From a virus, in the IMG/VR virus record IMGVR_UViG_3300021960_007761, positions 1 to 29,739 of that record: a stretch of 29,739 bases of DNA. One strand, given 5' to 3'. Shown piece after piece: positions 14,055 through 22,648 of this stretch. The position numbers and the translations under genes are program-made. The notes beneath the pieces were generated by a model. That model saw only the letters and a list, made by a program, of their open reading frames with translations. It had not been told where the DNA came from and made no database searches. Position 1 is the first letter of the stretch. Every line of letters starts with the position of its first letter.

Positions 14055-15331
14055 TTTTCAAAAGAAGAAGTGATGGTTCCAATGTAATCAATCATTGGTT
14101 TCGTAATGGTAGGAGAACAACCAACAAAGAAAACAAGATCAAGAACTTTACATGCATTTGGATAGTTCTTGTAGTAATCAAGGTGACTATATCCAGGGTG
14201 CATCAGGATATTTCCAGCAAAGTAATTTCTAGTTTGAATCTTATTACTTTCCAGATGTTGAGTTAGTTTGTTTTTAGTTTCCTTACTATCACAGATAATA
14301 GGAACACCAAACCAACTAGTCTCTGCTTGTGGGCGTTCGTTTACACTACGAATACCAGGAATCTTTTCAAAGTGTTCTTGAATGAGTTGTTTGTTTTCCC
14401 GACGAATCCTATGAATCTCATCTTGTTTCTCAATCTGAATTGATCCAATAGCACCTTGGAAATCCATTGGTTTCAGGTTATACCCCATTTGACTGTAGAC
14501 ATACTTGTGGTCAATGATTCCATCATAGCGATCAATCCAATTATCAAATCGCTTACCACAAACACCACAAGACAGAAGATTCTGTGCGCCTACGCAATAG
14601 CAATCACGACCCCACCAAGCAAGACTACGGGCGATAGAAATAAGTTCTTCATCGTCAGAAGAGATCATACCACCCTCACCAGTGCAAATGTGGTGTGCAG
14701 GATAGAAAGAACAAGATGCAGAGATGGCATGGTCAGTCAGGAAGTTTCCATTCCACTTACTACCAAGAGTGTCGCAGTTGTCTGCAATCAAATGAATCTT
14801 GTACCTATCACAGATGTCAAGAATAGCATCAAAGTCATAAGGATTGCCAAGAACTGGTGAGGAGAACAGACCTCTGGTTTTAGTAGAGATCTTATCTTCA
14901 ATTTCACTCACGTCCCAGTTAAGATCGCTAAAGTCAATATCAACGAATACTGGTTTCAATCCATTCTGAACGATAGGAGCAATCGTCGTAGGAAATCCAA
15001 CGCAAGACACAATGATCTCATCACCATCTTGCCACCCAAACCTTTTCTTGAGTGCTGCAATCATTACCAGGTTTGCGGATGAACCAGAGTTCACCATCAA
15101 AGAATGTTTCTTATTAAACCTCTTTGAGAAGTTGCGTTCAAACTTACAAACCTCTTCACCAGAAGCCAACCATTTACCCTGTAGGAAAGACTTGAAAATA
15201 GACTCAAGTTCCCTGTTGTCCCAGTAAGGACCAGAATAGTAGACAGAAGATTGTCCAGGAATGAACTCTCCGCTGTTGGCAAGATAAGGTGGAGTTGCAC
15301 CTTTTACAAGACTTTCAATAATACTATCCAT
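14051..15331 (-). CDS. RfbH/AscC-type E1 3-dehydrase (DegT family, PLP/PMP and [2Fe-2S]), 426 aa
   Basis: DegT/DnrJ-fold enzyme in which the PLP lysine is replaced by histidine: SFYPAHHICTGEGG, with His213 at the Lys position. This marks CDP-4-keto-6-deoxyglucose-3-dehydrase (E1, RfbH). The cysteines fit its iron-sulfur site: Cys186, then 57 residues to Cys244, one to Cys246, and Cys255/Cys258 just after, in the GRDCYC...CGKRF region. It would remove the C3 hydroxyl of a keto sugar using electrons from a partner. The usual E3 reductase partner is not in the window. Start at the ATG 15331 overlaps the GT8-like gene by 8 nt. Confidence 0.9.
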   Translation of the reverse strand: MDSIIESLVKGATPPYLANSGEFIPGQSSVYYSGPYWDNRELESIFKSFLQGKWLASGEEVCKFERNFSKRFNKKHSLMVNSGSSANLVMIAALKKRFGWQDGDEIIVSCVGFPTTIAPIVQNGLKPVFVDIDFSDLNWDVSEIEDKISTKTRGLFSSPVLGNPYDFDAILDICDRYKIHLIADNCDTLGSKWNGNFLTDHAISASCSFYPAHHICTGEGGMISSDDEELISIARSLAWWGRDCYCVGAQNLLSCGVCGKRFDNWIDRYDGIIDHKYVYSQMGYNLKPMDFQGAIGSIQIEKQDEIHRIRRENKQLIQEHFEKIPGIRSVNERPQAETSWFGVPIICDSKETKNKLTQHLESNKIQTRNYFAGNILMHPGYSHLDYYKNYPNACKVLDLVFFVGCSPTITKPMIDYIGTITSSFEK

Positions 15332-16181
15332 TAGTAACCTCGTTCAAATAATCATTAACTTCTTTTGATAGGACGGAGGACATCCAGTTTCTAAATCCAC
15401 CAGCGGATCTATTGAGTTCTGCCGCTAAACCTCCACCAGCTTGGTGAAGAACTTTGATGCACATTGATTCTCCAGTGACAGGATCATCAAGGTACAGTCT
15501 ATCATCTTTTACGTAAATTTGCGACCAACTTTCCCAATGATTGTTGCCAGTTCCCCAAACGTTAGACAGTCCATACGAAACTCCACTTCCTTGTTCATCA
15601 ATGATCTTTGAAGTGTAACTACTACTGTGAAAGATTTGATTCAGAGTATCATTCTCATCACCAATACCATGAGCATAGGGATTTGTTTCTTTAATCTTTG
15701 CAGATTGTTGATTGACATCATGCCAATCCTCCCAAAACTCTTTATTGTTTGCCGCAATTAATCCAGCATTAATAAACCCCTGCATTGGAATTTGAGATCC
15801 ATCTCCAAATGGTTCAAGATGAGTAATCGTAATCCCAGAGTGAGATCCTGCTTTATTAAAACTGTTGTTATTACGAACACCAATCACATCAGCATCACAC
15901 TCGAACAGTTCAGTCATCGGTCCAGCGACAACCGCATCAGCATCCAAGTGAATGACCATATCATAATCATCAATATATGGAAGACAAGTCGGTGCCATCA
16001 TCCAAATAGGACGCATCCAAGGAGAATACTTCTCATTGATTTCATTTGTCATCTTGGTATCAACGATGACATGATCAACTTCAGGATGAAAATATTTTAC
16101 AGAGTTTACTAACTTTTCCACTCCAAGTAATTCTGCATAATCATCAGTACACCAAGTGGAAATAAGTATTTTTTTAGTCAT
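15324..16181 (-). CDS. GT-A glycosyltransferase, GT8-like, 285 aa
   Basis: Begins ILISTWCTDDYAELL, as in GT8-type enzymes, and has the DxD metal motif in IHLDADAVV (Asp80 and Asp82). NAGLIAAN follows in the usual place for substrate binding, and LHQAGGG near residue 250 could supply the second metal ligand (His). Length is normal. It probably transfers a hexose from a UDP donor. The gene lies between the E1 dehydrase and a group of methyltransferase-like genes; ends overlap by 1-8 nt. Confidence 0.75.
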   Translation of the reverse strand: MTKKILISTWCTDDYAELLGVEKLVNSVKYFHPEVDHVIVDTKMTNEINEKYSPWMRPIWMMAPTCLPYIDDYDMVIHLDADAVVAGPMTELFECDADVIGVRNNNSFNKAGSHSGITITHLEPFGDGSQIPMQGFINAGLIAANNKEFWEDWHDVNQQSAKIKETNPYAHGIGDENDTLNQIFHSSSYTSKIIDEQGSGVSYGLSNVWGTGNNHWESWSQIYVKDDRLYLDDPVTGESMCIKVLHQAGGGLAAELNRSAGGFRNWMSSVLSKEVNDYLNEVTNG

Positions 16182-16819
16182 TACGATACTGATCCAACTA
16201 CAAGATTTTGTGCTTCATCGTCAATATTTCTAGAAAGTGGGAAAAGAATAATGAATCCCTGCTTGTTATATGACTTCACGACATAGTGAGTTTCATCAAA
16301 TAATTCATCAATAAATTCAATACCATCACCACCATACTTCTTCCTGTCTACCCATGATCCATCTTCAAAAGGACCGTCCTCATAAATGCGAAGATCATCA
16401 ATCACAAATACATCGTTCTTAACGTCTTTGTTGTTGACAATAATCTCTAGTTCTTTTTTAAGAGGAAGTCTTTTATCAAGATCTGGTTCATCACCATATG
16501 ATGCCATACCAAAGTCAGCACCAGGAAAGTGAGCGTCTAACCAAAACAAAGTATTTCCTTTTAGGGTAGGAACAATTTCTAAAAGAACATCCGATGATTG
16601 ACCAAGGTGCCAGTTCACATTAGTGAGATACGAAAAAGAAATTTTATTCCTTTCGTAAATTTCTTCAATGATTTCAATAGTATGAACATTTAGATTACTA
16701 TTAATTGAAGAAACTGATCGGACAACTTCTGCAGCTCCAGTTCCAGTTTCAACAAAATTCTTAATGTCATAAAAGTCAAGAACATTCTTGACTTGGATTG
16801 CTTCGTTCAGTTGTCCCAT
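16181..16819 (-). CDS. Class I SAM methyltransferase-like protein, 212 aa
   Basis: A Rossmann-type start, NFVETGTGAAEVVRSV (21-36), corresponds to motif I with the acidic residue preceding GxG. VHTIEIIEE provides the strand-2 acidic residue, and FWLDAHFPG the later motif seen in sugar O-methyltransferase-like proteins. FVIDDLRIYED continues that pattern. It probably methylates a sugar hydroxyl, though the family also contains proteins without proven activity. The start at 16819 directly abuts the preceding stop. Confidence 0.65.
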   Translation of the reverse strand: MGQLNEAIQVKNVLDFYDIKNFVETGTGAAEVVRSVSSINSNLNVHTIEIIEEIYERNKISFSYLTNVNWHLGQSSDVLLEIVPTLKGNTLFWLDAHFPGADFGMASYGDEPDLDKRLPLKKELEIIVNNKDVKNDVFVIDDLRIYEDGPFEDGSWVDRKKYGGDGIEFIDELFDETHYVVKSYNKQGFIILFPLSRNIDDEAQNLVVGSVS

Positions 16820-17311
16820 TTAAATTTTTTCTCCTACCACAATAAAGGAATGATTGAGATCTCTTTGACTGTTAAAAATATTAGTATAACCGTTTTCTTT
16901 CATAAAATCAACCACCATCTCTGGAACGAATGCATGTAAGTGTTTTCTATTGTTCCAAGGTCTCCAATATTTTTGATCATAATGAGGAAGATAAAGAAAT
17001 AGAACACCTCCACTGCGAATCTTTTGAGTCCAGTAGAGTAGAGTCCCTGCCCAATCTGGAACATGTTCTAGACAATGACTAGAGAAAATATAGTCAACCT
17101 GTTCATCGGGTAGATTATTTGCATCATATGGATCATCAAAATCTAAATCAATCGGAATAGATCCAGGAAAGGACCATTCGGATTTCATGCATCCGATGTC
17201 ATATCCTTTACCCTCACAGAAGTGTTTGGCATAAGGAATAGCAAATTGAGATGCATTACCAATACTTTGAAAATGAGGATATGTATCTCCTCCATACTCG
17301 ATTACTTGCAT
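16820..17311 (-). CDS. SAM-dependent methyltransferase (type 11), short, 163 aa
   Basis: GKGYDIGCMKSEW is motif I, IPIDLDF holds the acidic strand-2 residue, VDYIFSSHCLEHVPD is the typical post-motif, and SGGVLFLYLPHYD the late strand. The protein is small for the fold but complete from motif I to the C-terminal strands. Such enzymes are common in LPS clusters as sugar methylators. Overlaps the upstream GT9-like gene by 10 nt. Confidence 0.78.
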   Translation of the reverse strand: MQVIEYGGDTYPHFQSIGNASQFAIPYAKHFCEGKGYDIGCMKSEWSFPGSIPIDLDFDDPYDANNLPDEQVDYIFSSHCLEHVPDWAGTLLYWTQKIRSGGVLFLYLPHYDQKYWRPWNNRKHLHAFVPEMVVDFMKENGYTNIFNSQRDLNHSFIVVGEKI

Positions 17312-18009
17312 AGCATTGTGTGTGGTTTTTTAAATAGGTAATCAATTTCAGTTTTGTTCTTCTCATCGTGAGCATATATTACATACTCATCATATGAAGT
17401 ATCAAGAACTTCTATGATATAGTTAATAGCAGTATTAATTGTATGAATTTTCTTTGCTTTTTCTAGAACTTTACACCAATCAAATAAAGTAAACCCATCG
17501 ATTATTTTTAATTCAACAACTGGCATATCAAACTGATCAGCAGACAGCAATTTACTATCTCGGATATCAGTGTTATATAGATTGTTTATAAAAACAAATT
17601 CAGAGTCATCATTCAATCCAAGGACATTATAATACAATTCATTTTCTTTATCAAGATCCCTTTCAAACTTAAAATAATCTTGCCAGTCATGATGAGAAAT
17701 ATCCATCATGTAGTATTTTGAACTCATGATTTTTCCATTATTGTGCGTTATATCTGCAGTAGCAAGACTGATAAACGCGGCTTCCATTCCTACACTACAA
17801 CCACCAGCACGATCAAATATATCCTTTCCAGGAAACATGTCGTCTGTTGTTGGAAAATAGATGTCTCTAATATATTTTCCAATCCAAGCAATGTCAGGTC
17901 TCAATGGCCAAATAACTTGATATCCATTTTGCATCATTACTCTAGCAATCTTTTGGCAAAAGAATACATCACCAATGCCAGCAGGTTGTTTTATTACACA
18001 AGGTCTCAT
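17302..18009 (-). CDS. Glycosyltransferase-like protein (GT9/heptosyltransferase fold), 235 aa
   Basis: The N-terminus VIKQPAGIGDVFFCQKIARV matches the GxGD loop that opens GT9 (ADP-heptose transferase-type) proteins, followed by an alternating alpha/beta pattern. The C-terminal half is divergent; the late HTINTAINYIIEVL could be the donor-site helix. It is shorter than a typical GT9 enzyme (about 330 aa), so it may be a reduced or regulatory relative. Start: the ATG at 18009 overlaps the FkbM stop as ATGA; a TTG nine bases upstream is less likely. Confidence 0.55.
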   Translation of the reverse strand: MRPCVIKQPAGIGDVFFCQKIARVMMQNGYQVIWPLRPDIAWIGKYIRDIYFPTTDDMFPGKDIFDRAGGCSVGMEAAFISLATADITHNNGKIMSSKYYMMDISHHDWQDYFKFERDLDKENELYYNVLGLNDDSEFVFINNLYNTDIRDSKLLSADQFDMPVVELKIIDGFTLFDWCKVLEKAKKIHTINTAINYIIEVLDTSYDEYVIYAHDEKNKTEIDYLFKKPHTMLCK

Positions 18010-18761
18010 TTTCCCCAATTTTCCTCAAGATAATTTTTACCAAAAATACCAGTGCCAACGTTTCCATCAACAAATGGAGGAAGGTCTTTATCCACTCTGA
18101 CAAAAACGGAATCTCCCCAACCTTGATTCCTATATGATGAAGACATTTCTTTAACTTCAAAATTTCTATCCTTCAACCAAGAAACAATATCATCATGATT
18201 TGCACCACTTCTATGCCTATCATCATAAGAAGTTTCAAGGTCAATAACGTTCACATGCTTGAGATATTTCTCATATCCTTTTAGAACATCTAATTCAGAT
18301 CCCTCGGCATCGATGTTCAAGAAATCATACTCGGCAGGATCAATATTGTTTTCATCAAGCACAGTTGCCAGAGTTTTTGTTTGAACTTTAATGGATGTGT
18401 GCTTATTCCATGAGGGTTGTCCTTGATATAAACTCGATCCCTCACCCGCAAAGTAGAAATTCCTTATCTCACCATCTTTATCAGAGGTAAATTCATTAAA
18501 ACACTTGAATCCCCACTTGTCAGCAACAGGTTTCGCCATCGTTTTATAGACATCTGGATTCGCTTCGATGCCAACAACCTTGTTCCCTACCAGTTTTGTG
18601 TAGCATCCGTACTCAACAAAGTCCCACATACCCACATGAATGATTCCTTTGATGCCTACATTGATACGCTCAAAGATTCCAGTGTACTCTGCAGTGGGAT
18701 GATGCCAGACAGCATACCCAGTCTCTTTGTTCCAAGAAGCGTATGGTCCTAGCATACTCAT
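18006..18761 (-). CDS. FkbM-family methyltransferase, 251 aa
   Basis: GIIHVGMWDFVEYGCY is motif I, VVGIEANPDVY provides the SAM-binding acidic residue, and YDFLNIDAEGSELDVLKG is the diagnostic FkbM segment. FkbM enzymes methylate hydroxyls on sugars or polyketides. In glycan operons they usually cap O-antigen-type chains. It overlaps the GT10 gene by 4 nt upstream and the GT9-like gene by 4 nt downstream. A second in-frame ATG at 18755 is possible. Confidence 0.88.
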   Translation of the reverse strand: MSMLGPYASWNKETGYAVWHHPTAEYTGIFERINVGIKGIIHVGMWDFVEYGCYTKLVGNKVVGIEANPDVYKTMAKPVADKWGFKCFNEFTSDKDGEIRNFYFAGEGSSLYQGQPSWNKHTSIKVQTKTLATVLDENNIDPAEYDFLNIDAEGSELDVLKGYEKYLKHVNVIDLETSYDDRHRSGANHDDIVSWLKDRNFEVKEMSSSYRNQGWGDSVFVRVDKDLPPFVDGNVGTGIFGKNYLEENWGK

Positions 18762-19558
18762 TTTAAATACCTCGTGTAAATAAAGTCCTCAAGAATTTCC
18801 ATTTCCTTTGCCCTTTCAAGATTGTCCCTAATGGCATCCATTTTACTATAGTAAATATCTTCGGATACGTCAAATTCATCACTCAATATAATAATACCAT
18901 CAAGATTGAAGTGCTCACCAATGTCAGGAGCACCAAGATAAACAGGAATAGTTCCTGTTGCAAAGCAATCAAGAATCTTTTCGGTAAAGTAAGTTTCATA
19001 TTGACCATTCTCAATCGCAACCGAGAACATATAATCACATAATCCTTCTTCTTTCAGTTCAATCTCATTAAACCCACGACCATAAAGATCTACTTGATCA
19101 CCAATCTTCTCAACCCATTCAAGCCTCTTAACGTGACCCTCACACATCCGTTTGTTAGATGCGATCATAGAAATCATCTTTGATTTCTCATAGATCTTTG
19201 GTTCTTGAATCCAAAACCCTTGAGCAGGAACCCACTTATACTTATCACCTAAAGCAAGAAGTCTCTGATCATGTGTAAAAATAGTGTCGTAAGTATCCTC
19301 TACGAGTTGTCTATTTTCAATAATACTTTCAACAAGTCCAGGTTTAATAAACTTAGATTCTAAAAGCCAAAGATATTTTGGTCCAGTTCTATTATCTTGA
19401 ATACCATCATTAATAGTATTGTCAATGTAGAATGTGGCGTCACCACCATCAGAGACCCATTCAATATATTTTGATTCTTTCCCATGAACAGAATATCCTT
19501 TATTACCACCAGTCAAGTGAGTAAAAGTATTTCCAACTAAGTTAATTTTTGTTTTCAT
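18758..19558 (-). CDS. Alpha-1,3-fucosyltransferase-like (GT10), 266 aa
   Basis: The C-terminal donor domain is clear. YMFSVAIENGQYETYFTEKI (176-195) followed by LDCFATGTIPVYLGAPDI is the GT10 signature that binds GDP-fucose. The N-terminal acceptor half is divergent, as usual. With two GT11 genes and a GDP-mannose 3,5-epimerase in the same operon, the glycan probably carries fucose or L-galactose in several linkages. Overlaps both neighbours by 4 nt. Confidence 0.88.
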   Translation of the reverse strand: MKTKINLVGNTFTHLTGGNKGYSVHGKESKYIEWVSDGGDATFYIDNTINDGIQDNRTGPKYLWLLESKFIKPGLVESIIENRQLVEDTYDTIFTHDQRLLALGDKYKWVPAQGFWIQEPKIYEKSKMISMIASNKRMCEGHVKRLEWVEKIGDQVDLYGRGFNEIELKEEGLCDYMFSVAIENGQYETYFTEKILDCFATGTIPVYLGAPDIGEHFNLDGIIILSDEFDVSEDIYYSKMDAIRDNLERAKEMEILEDFIYTRYLK

Positions 19559-19929
19559 GGTTTATAATTTGGTAATATTTTTTGTTCATTTATATCACTA
19601 TTTGTGATCTTGTTGATTTCAGACTTAAAAGCAAACCGTTTATCATTAGTATGATATACTAATCTAGCAAGTCTAACAAACTCCTCATCAAAATTGTGAT
19701 TATTTTCATGGACTCTTAGTGCATCTTCAATGTCCCACAGTTTTTGATTAACATCACGAAGACCATCAATAACCTCCGATGGAACATTGAGTTCTTCAAC
19801 GATTGGAGAAAGATGCGTCATCTCTTTTACAATCTGCTCAGACTTCTGTTCGCTATCAGAGTTGCGAAGTTTGATCTCCAAGATGGTAAATTTATCTACA
19901 ATCTCTCCATTTGATACTTCGATTTTCAT
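19555..19929 (-). CDS. DUF6165-like protein, 124 aa
   Basis: Opens MKIEVSNGEIVDKFTILEIKL, a pattern I recognise from DUF6165 proteins that lie beside glycosyltransferase genes in cyanobacteria and other bacteria. The rest is helical and strongly charged (LWDIEDALRVHENN, FVRLARLVYHTNDKRF) with no catalytic motif. Function is unknown; the constant link to glycan genes suggests an assembly or regulatory partner of a transferase. Four-base overlaps on both sides. Confidence 0.72.
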   Translation of the reverse strand: MKIEVSNGEIVDKFTILEIKLRNSDSEQKSEQIVKEMTHLSPIVEELNVPSEVIDGLRDVNQKLWDIEDALRVHENNHNFDEEFVRLARLVYHTNDKRFAFKSEINKITNSDINEQKILPNYKP

Positions 19930-20543
19930 ACTTTTTTAAATATGCCAGTCAAAATATTTGTATAATTTTTATGATTTTTACGAGTTATATCTTCAATATT
20001 GCAAATATTAATAGTCTCATAACCCATTCTTGTCATAAATTTCTCAAGAGAAGTTTTATTAAAGTGCCATAGATGCTCATCTGGTTTTCTGTGTTTCCAA
20101 TTTTCAAACCACTCATCATCAAAATAATGACAATCAGGAACCGAAATACACACGTATTTACAAGACAAATCTTTCACAAAAGAAATGTCTTCCATGTGTT
20201 CTAAAGAATCAAAAAAAGTAATTACTTCATAAGATTGAGAGAATAGACTTTCAGAAAATTTGCATCCATCAGGAACTGGCCATCCAGATATATCATATCC
20301 ATATCTATCAACTATATCTCCGCAAGCTTCCAAAAAAGCTCCTGCACCATACCCAACATCAAGAACGCTTTCTGGAATATGCCCAATGCTTCCAATGATA
20401 TATCCTAACCTAAGATTAGAAGTATATCTCGTACACTCTTTAATGTCTTTATAATAGTCATTATAGTGTCCAGTGTAGTCAAATGGATTTCTTTCTATCT
20501 GATAGATTACACCATCTTCATTTGACGCATAATTTTCAATCAT
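19926..20543 (-). CDS. Class I SAM-dependent methyltransferase, 205 aa
   Basis: SVLDVGYGAGAFLEAC (59-74) is motif I. EVITFFDSLEHMED is the usual post-motif, and CISVPDCHYF with HLWHFNKTSLEKFM matches the late part of type-11/type-23 sugar methyltransferases. The ATG at 20543 has GGAG 7 nt upstream and overlaps the preceding gene by 8 nt. A TTG at 20555 also opens the frame but lies further from a ribosome site. Probably methylates a sugar in the glycan made by neighbouring transferases. Confidence 0.83.
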   Translation of the reverse strand: MIENYASNEDGVIYQIERNPFDYTGHYNDYYKDIKECTRYTSNLRLGYIIGSIGHIPESVLDVGYGAGAFLEACGDIVDRYGYDISGWPVPDGCKFSESLFSQSYEVITFFDSLEHMEDISFVKDLSCKYVCISVPDCHYFDDEWFENWKHRKPDEHLWHFNKTSLEKFMTRMGYETINICNIEDITRKNHKNYTNILTGIFKKV

Positions 20544-21447
20544 TATTTTCTCCAATTAAAAAATCCAATTGTTTAATATCAAACTTTGATAGTTTAAATT
20601 CTATCATATTCCTAGTATATATCCCATCAGACAAACTGCATGATTCATATAAAGCTCTTGTCGGGTCTTTCATTTTTGGATCATGATAGTCCACAAAAAA
20701 AGCAATTTTTAAAAAATGAAAATATTTCAAAAGAACGAATATACCCGATATTTGTCCAATAGTTACAAGATTTTTATGTCTTGAGCAGTATTTTAACAAA
20801 TCATCTAGTTCAAACTTATCCAGTTTTTCAGTGTCTTTGAATGTTTTTTGATTTAAAAACACATCTGTTTTTTTAGTCCAATTAACAAAAACTCTATATC
20901 CTTTTGATTTCATTTTTTGAACAATGTCTTCCCAAAAAATATCATCAAGTTGATAAGAGTCACCTCTTTCTGGAAAAAGAATACATGTTTTTTCTTCAAT
21001 GTCTTTTTCTATATTTGCGTAACTATTAATCTTTTCAAGAATACCTGATTCTTGCAAATTTTGTAAATGACACCAAAGTTTGGGTGGCATGTGTGCAACT
21101 TTTAATTTTCCAAGAGTATGAGCTTGATTTAGAATATTAATATCTTGAGGGTAGAATCCATTACATGACATTAGGACTTCATCCTGTGGAATTGGATATC
21201 CATCATTTAAAGGATATACATCAACTTGGGTGCATTTGGCAGTCCCTGGAATAAAATTTTCTAGAACAAATTTAATCGCACCAAAATTTCTTGGAGGACA
21301 AAGAATTTTATATGGCACTGGAGACCTTGATTCCAAAAAAAGAACTGCATCAATTGCATCACCCATTCCCCATGCCATCAAATAATAATTATCATTTACA
21401 AAATTCAAATGATCGCAATTATCTATTGTTAAGTATTTCACTGACAT
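20536..21447 (-). CDS. Putative GT-B glycosyltransferase, GT9-like, 303 aa
   Basis: YLMAWGMGDAIDAVLFLE corresponds to the N-terminal GxGD-type loop of GT9 proteins. The middle ILFPERGDSYQLDDIFWEDI, followed by VQKMKSKGYRVFVNW, mirrors the donor-domain start of heptosyltransferases. VTIGQISGIFVLLKYF fits the late donor loop. Similarity is by pattern only, so I rate it cautiously. The gene is AT-rich, with many Lys/Asn codons, like the next gene upstream; both may have arrived together. Confidence 0.55.
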   Translation of the reverse strand: MSVKYLTIDNCDHLNFVNDNYYLMAWGMGDAIDAVLFLESRSPVPYKILCPPRNFGAIKFVLENFIPGTAKCTQVDVYPLNDGYPIPQDEVLMSCNGFYPQDINILNQAHTLGKLKVAHMPPKLWCHLQNLQESGILEKINSYANIEKDIEEKTCILFPERGDSYQLDDIFWEDIVQKMKSKGYRVFVNWTKKTDVFLNQKTFKDTEKLDKFELDDLLKYCSRHKNLVTIGQISGIFVLLKYFHFLKIAFFVDYHDPKMKDPTRALYESCSLSDGIYTRNMIEFKLSKFDIKQLDFLIGENND

Positions 21448-22310
21448 AGGGTTTTCTCCAGTTCATCAAAGGTTTCTTTACTAGATTTTGTATGAATATT
21501 TTTTGCTTTGTATATTTTTCTATTGTAAAAAATAGACAAGTCACTCTTGTGATTATTTTCTTCGTGTTGAGAAATTATTATTTTCTTTCCATCTGAAACA
21601 TTTTTATCATGCATGGAAGAAAACATAAATGGTCCACCAACTCTTCCAATAATTATATCACAATAAAGACTTAAGTAAAAGTTATGAAGAATATCACATT
21701 CATGACTTCCAAAAATATTAGGTGTGTAGAAAAGATTATTGTTGAGTATTATCTTTTCATCAATTTCTTCTTCATTGGTATAAAGAAAATCGTAATCAGG
21801 AAATAAATTTGAAACTCTAACCAAGTAACTTTTATATTCATAATTATCTGTTTGATTTGATCGGACTCTTTGATTAAAAATTATAACCTTTTTATTTTTA
21901 GTCTTGCCAAACAAATCTATTAAAGATTTTTCTTTGTCAGATATAGCACTGTTAAAATTTATTCCAAGATTATCTGGTATTTCAACATCAAATCCATGCT
22001 TGTCATAGATTCTCGTCCAGAAAAATCTTGCCACGGAAAATTGATCTTCCAAAGAATAGTCCGAAGGAACTTCCCAACCAGCATACTCGGAATTACACAT
22101 CCAGGTTGGAATGTTAATGTCTCCACAAAGGTCTTCTGATGGATTCAATCCATCAATGCATCCAATCAAACTATCATGAAACCTAACACCATTTCCATTA
22201 ACACACTGATAGTATTCATTATTTGGATATTTCTTTATCAAAAGATCTACGAATGGTAAAGTCAGTAAAAAATCTCCAATGTGCCCTTCAGTATAGAAAC
22301 AAATTTTCAT
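21438..22310 (-). CDS. Putative GT9-like glycosyltransferase, 290 aa
   Basis: Starts MKICFYTEGHIGDFLLTLPF, close to the GDxLLTLP opening of heptosyltransferase-family proteins. The donor-domain strand KKVIIFNQRVRSN and a late IIGRVGGPFMFSSMH loop fit a GT-B fold. It is very rich in Asn, Lys, Ile and Tyr. The sugar is unknown; ADP- or GDP-heptose would suit the HldE-like pair in the same operon. Overlaps neighbours by 4 and 10 nt. Confidence 0.6.
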   Translation of the reverse strand: MKICFYTEGHIGDFLLTLPFVDLLIKKYPNNEYYQCVNGNGVRFHDSLIGCIDGLNPSEDLCGDINIPTWMCNSEYAGWEVPSDYSLEDQFSVARFFWTRIYDKHGFDVEIPDNLGINFNSAISDKEKSLIDLFGKTKNKKVIIFNQRVRSNQTDNYEYKSYLVRVSNLFPDYDFLYTNEEEIDEKIILNNNLFYTPNIFGSHECDILHNFYLSLYCDIIIGRVGGPFMFSSMHDKNVSDGKKIIISQHEENNHKSDLSIFYNRKIYKAKNIHTKSSKETFDELEKTLCQ

Positions 22311-22648
22311 AAACCAGTATCCCTTTTTAAATTATATGCATATGCTGTTTTAAGTCCACTTGGTTTCGTATCATTAAAGAGAACTCTCTCTCCAACTGGA
22401 AGATCATAAAGGATGTAATCATACTTTATTCCATTCTCTAAAAGAAACTCTTCAGTTTCTTTGCGAAAGTCGGAAGACCGTGCAGTAAGTATAATAACTT
22501 TATCATCTTCTAGAATATTTGTAAAGAATTTGGAAACACCAGGTAGGAGTTCATCTCCACCATTCTTGTAACCATTATGTTTAACTAGAGTTCCGTCAAG
22601 ATCAAAGATCCAAGTTTTGTTCAATGAAGAGAGTTCGCTTGTGTCCAT
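22307..22648 (-). CDS. HAD-family phosphatase, 113 aa
   Basis: All small-HAD motifs are present: FDLDGTLV (Asp16 and Asp18), VIILTARSSD, and LFNDTKPSG for the acidic end. No cap domain. It directly follows the nucleotidyltransferase-kinase fusion, overlapping by 28 nt, and probably acts on the same sugar-phosphate intermediate. In the KdsD-KdsB-KdsC style pathway the phosphatase would be this gene, but no KdsA is present. Confidence 0.83.
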   Translation of the reverse strand: MDTSELSSLNKTWIFDLDGTLVKHNGYKNGGDELLPGVSKFFTNILEDDKVIILTARSSDFRKETEEFLLENGIKYDYILYDLPVGERVLFNDTKPSGLKTAYAYNLKRDTGL

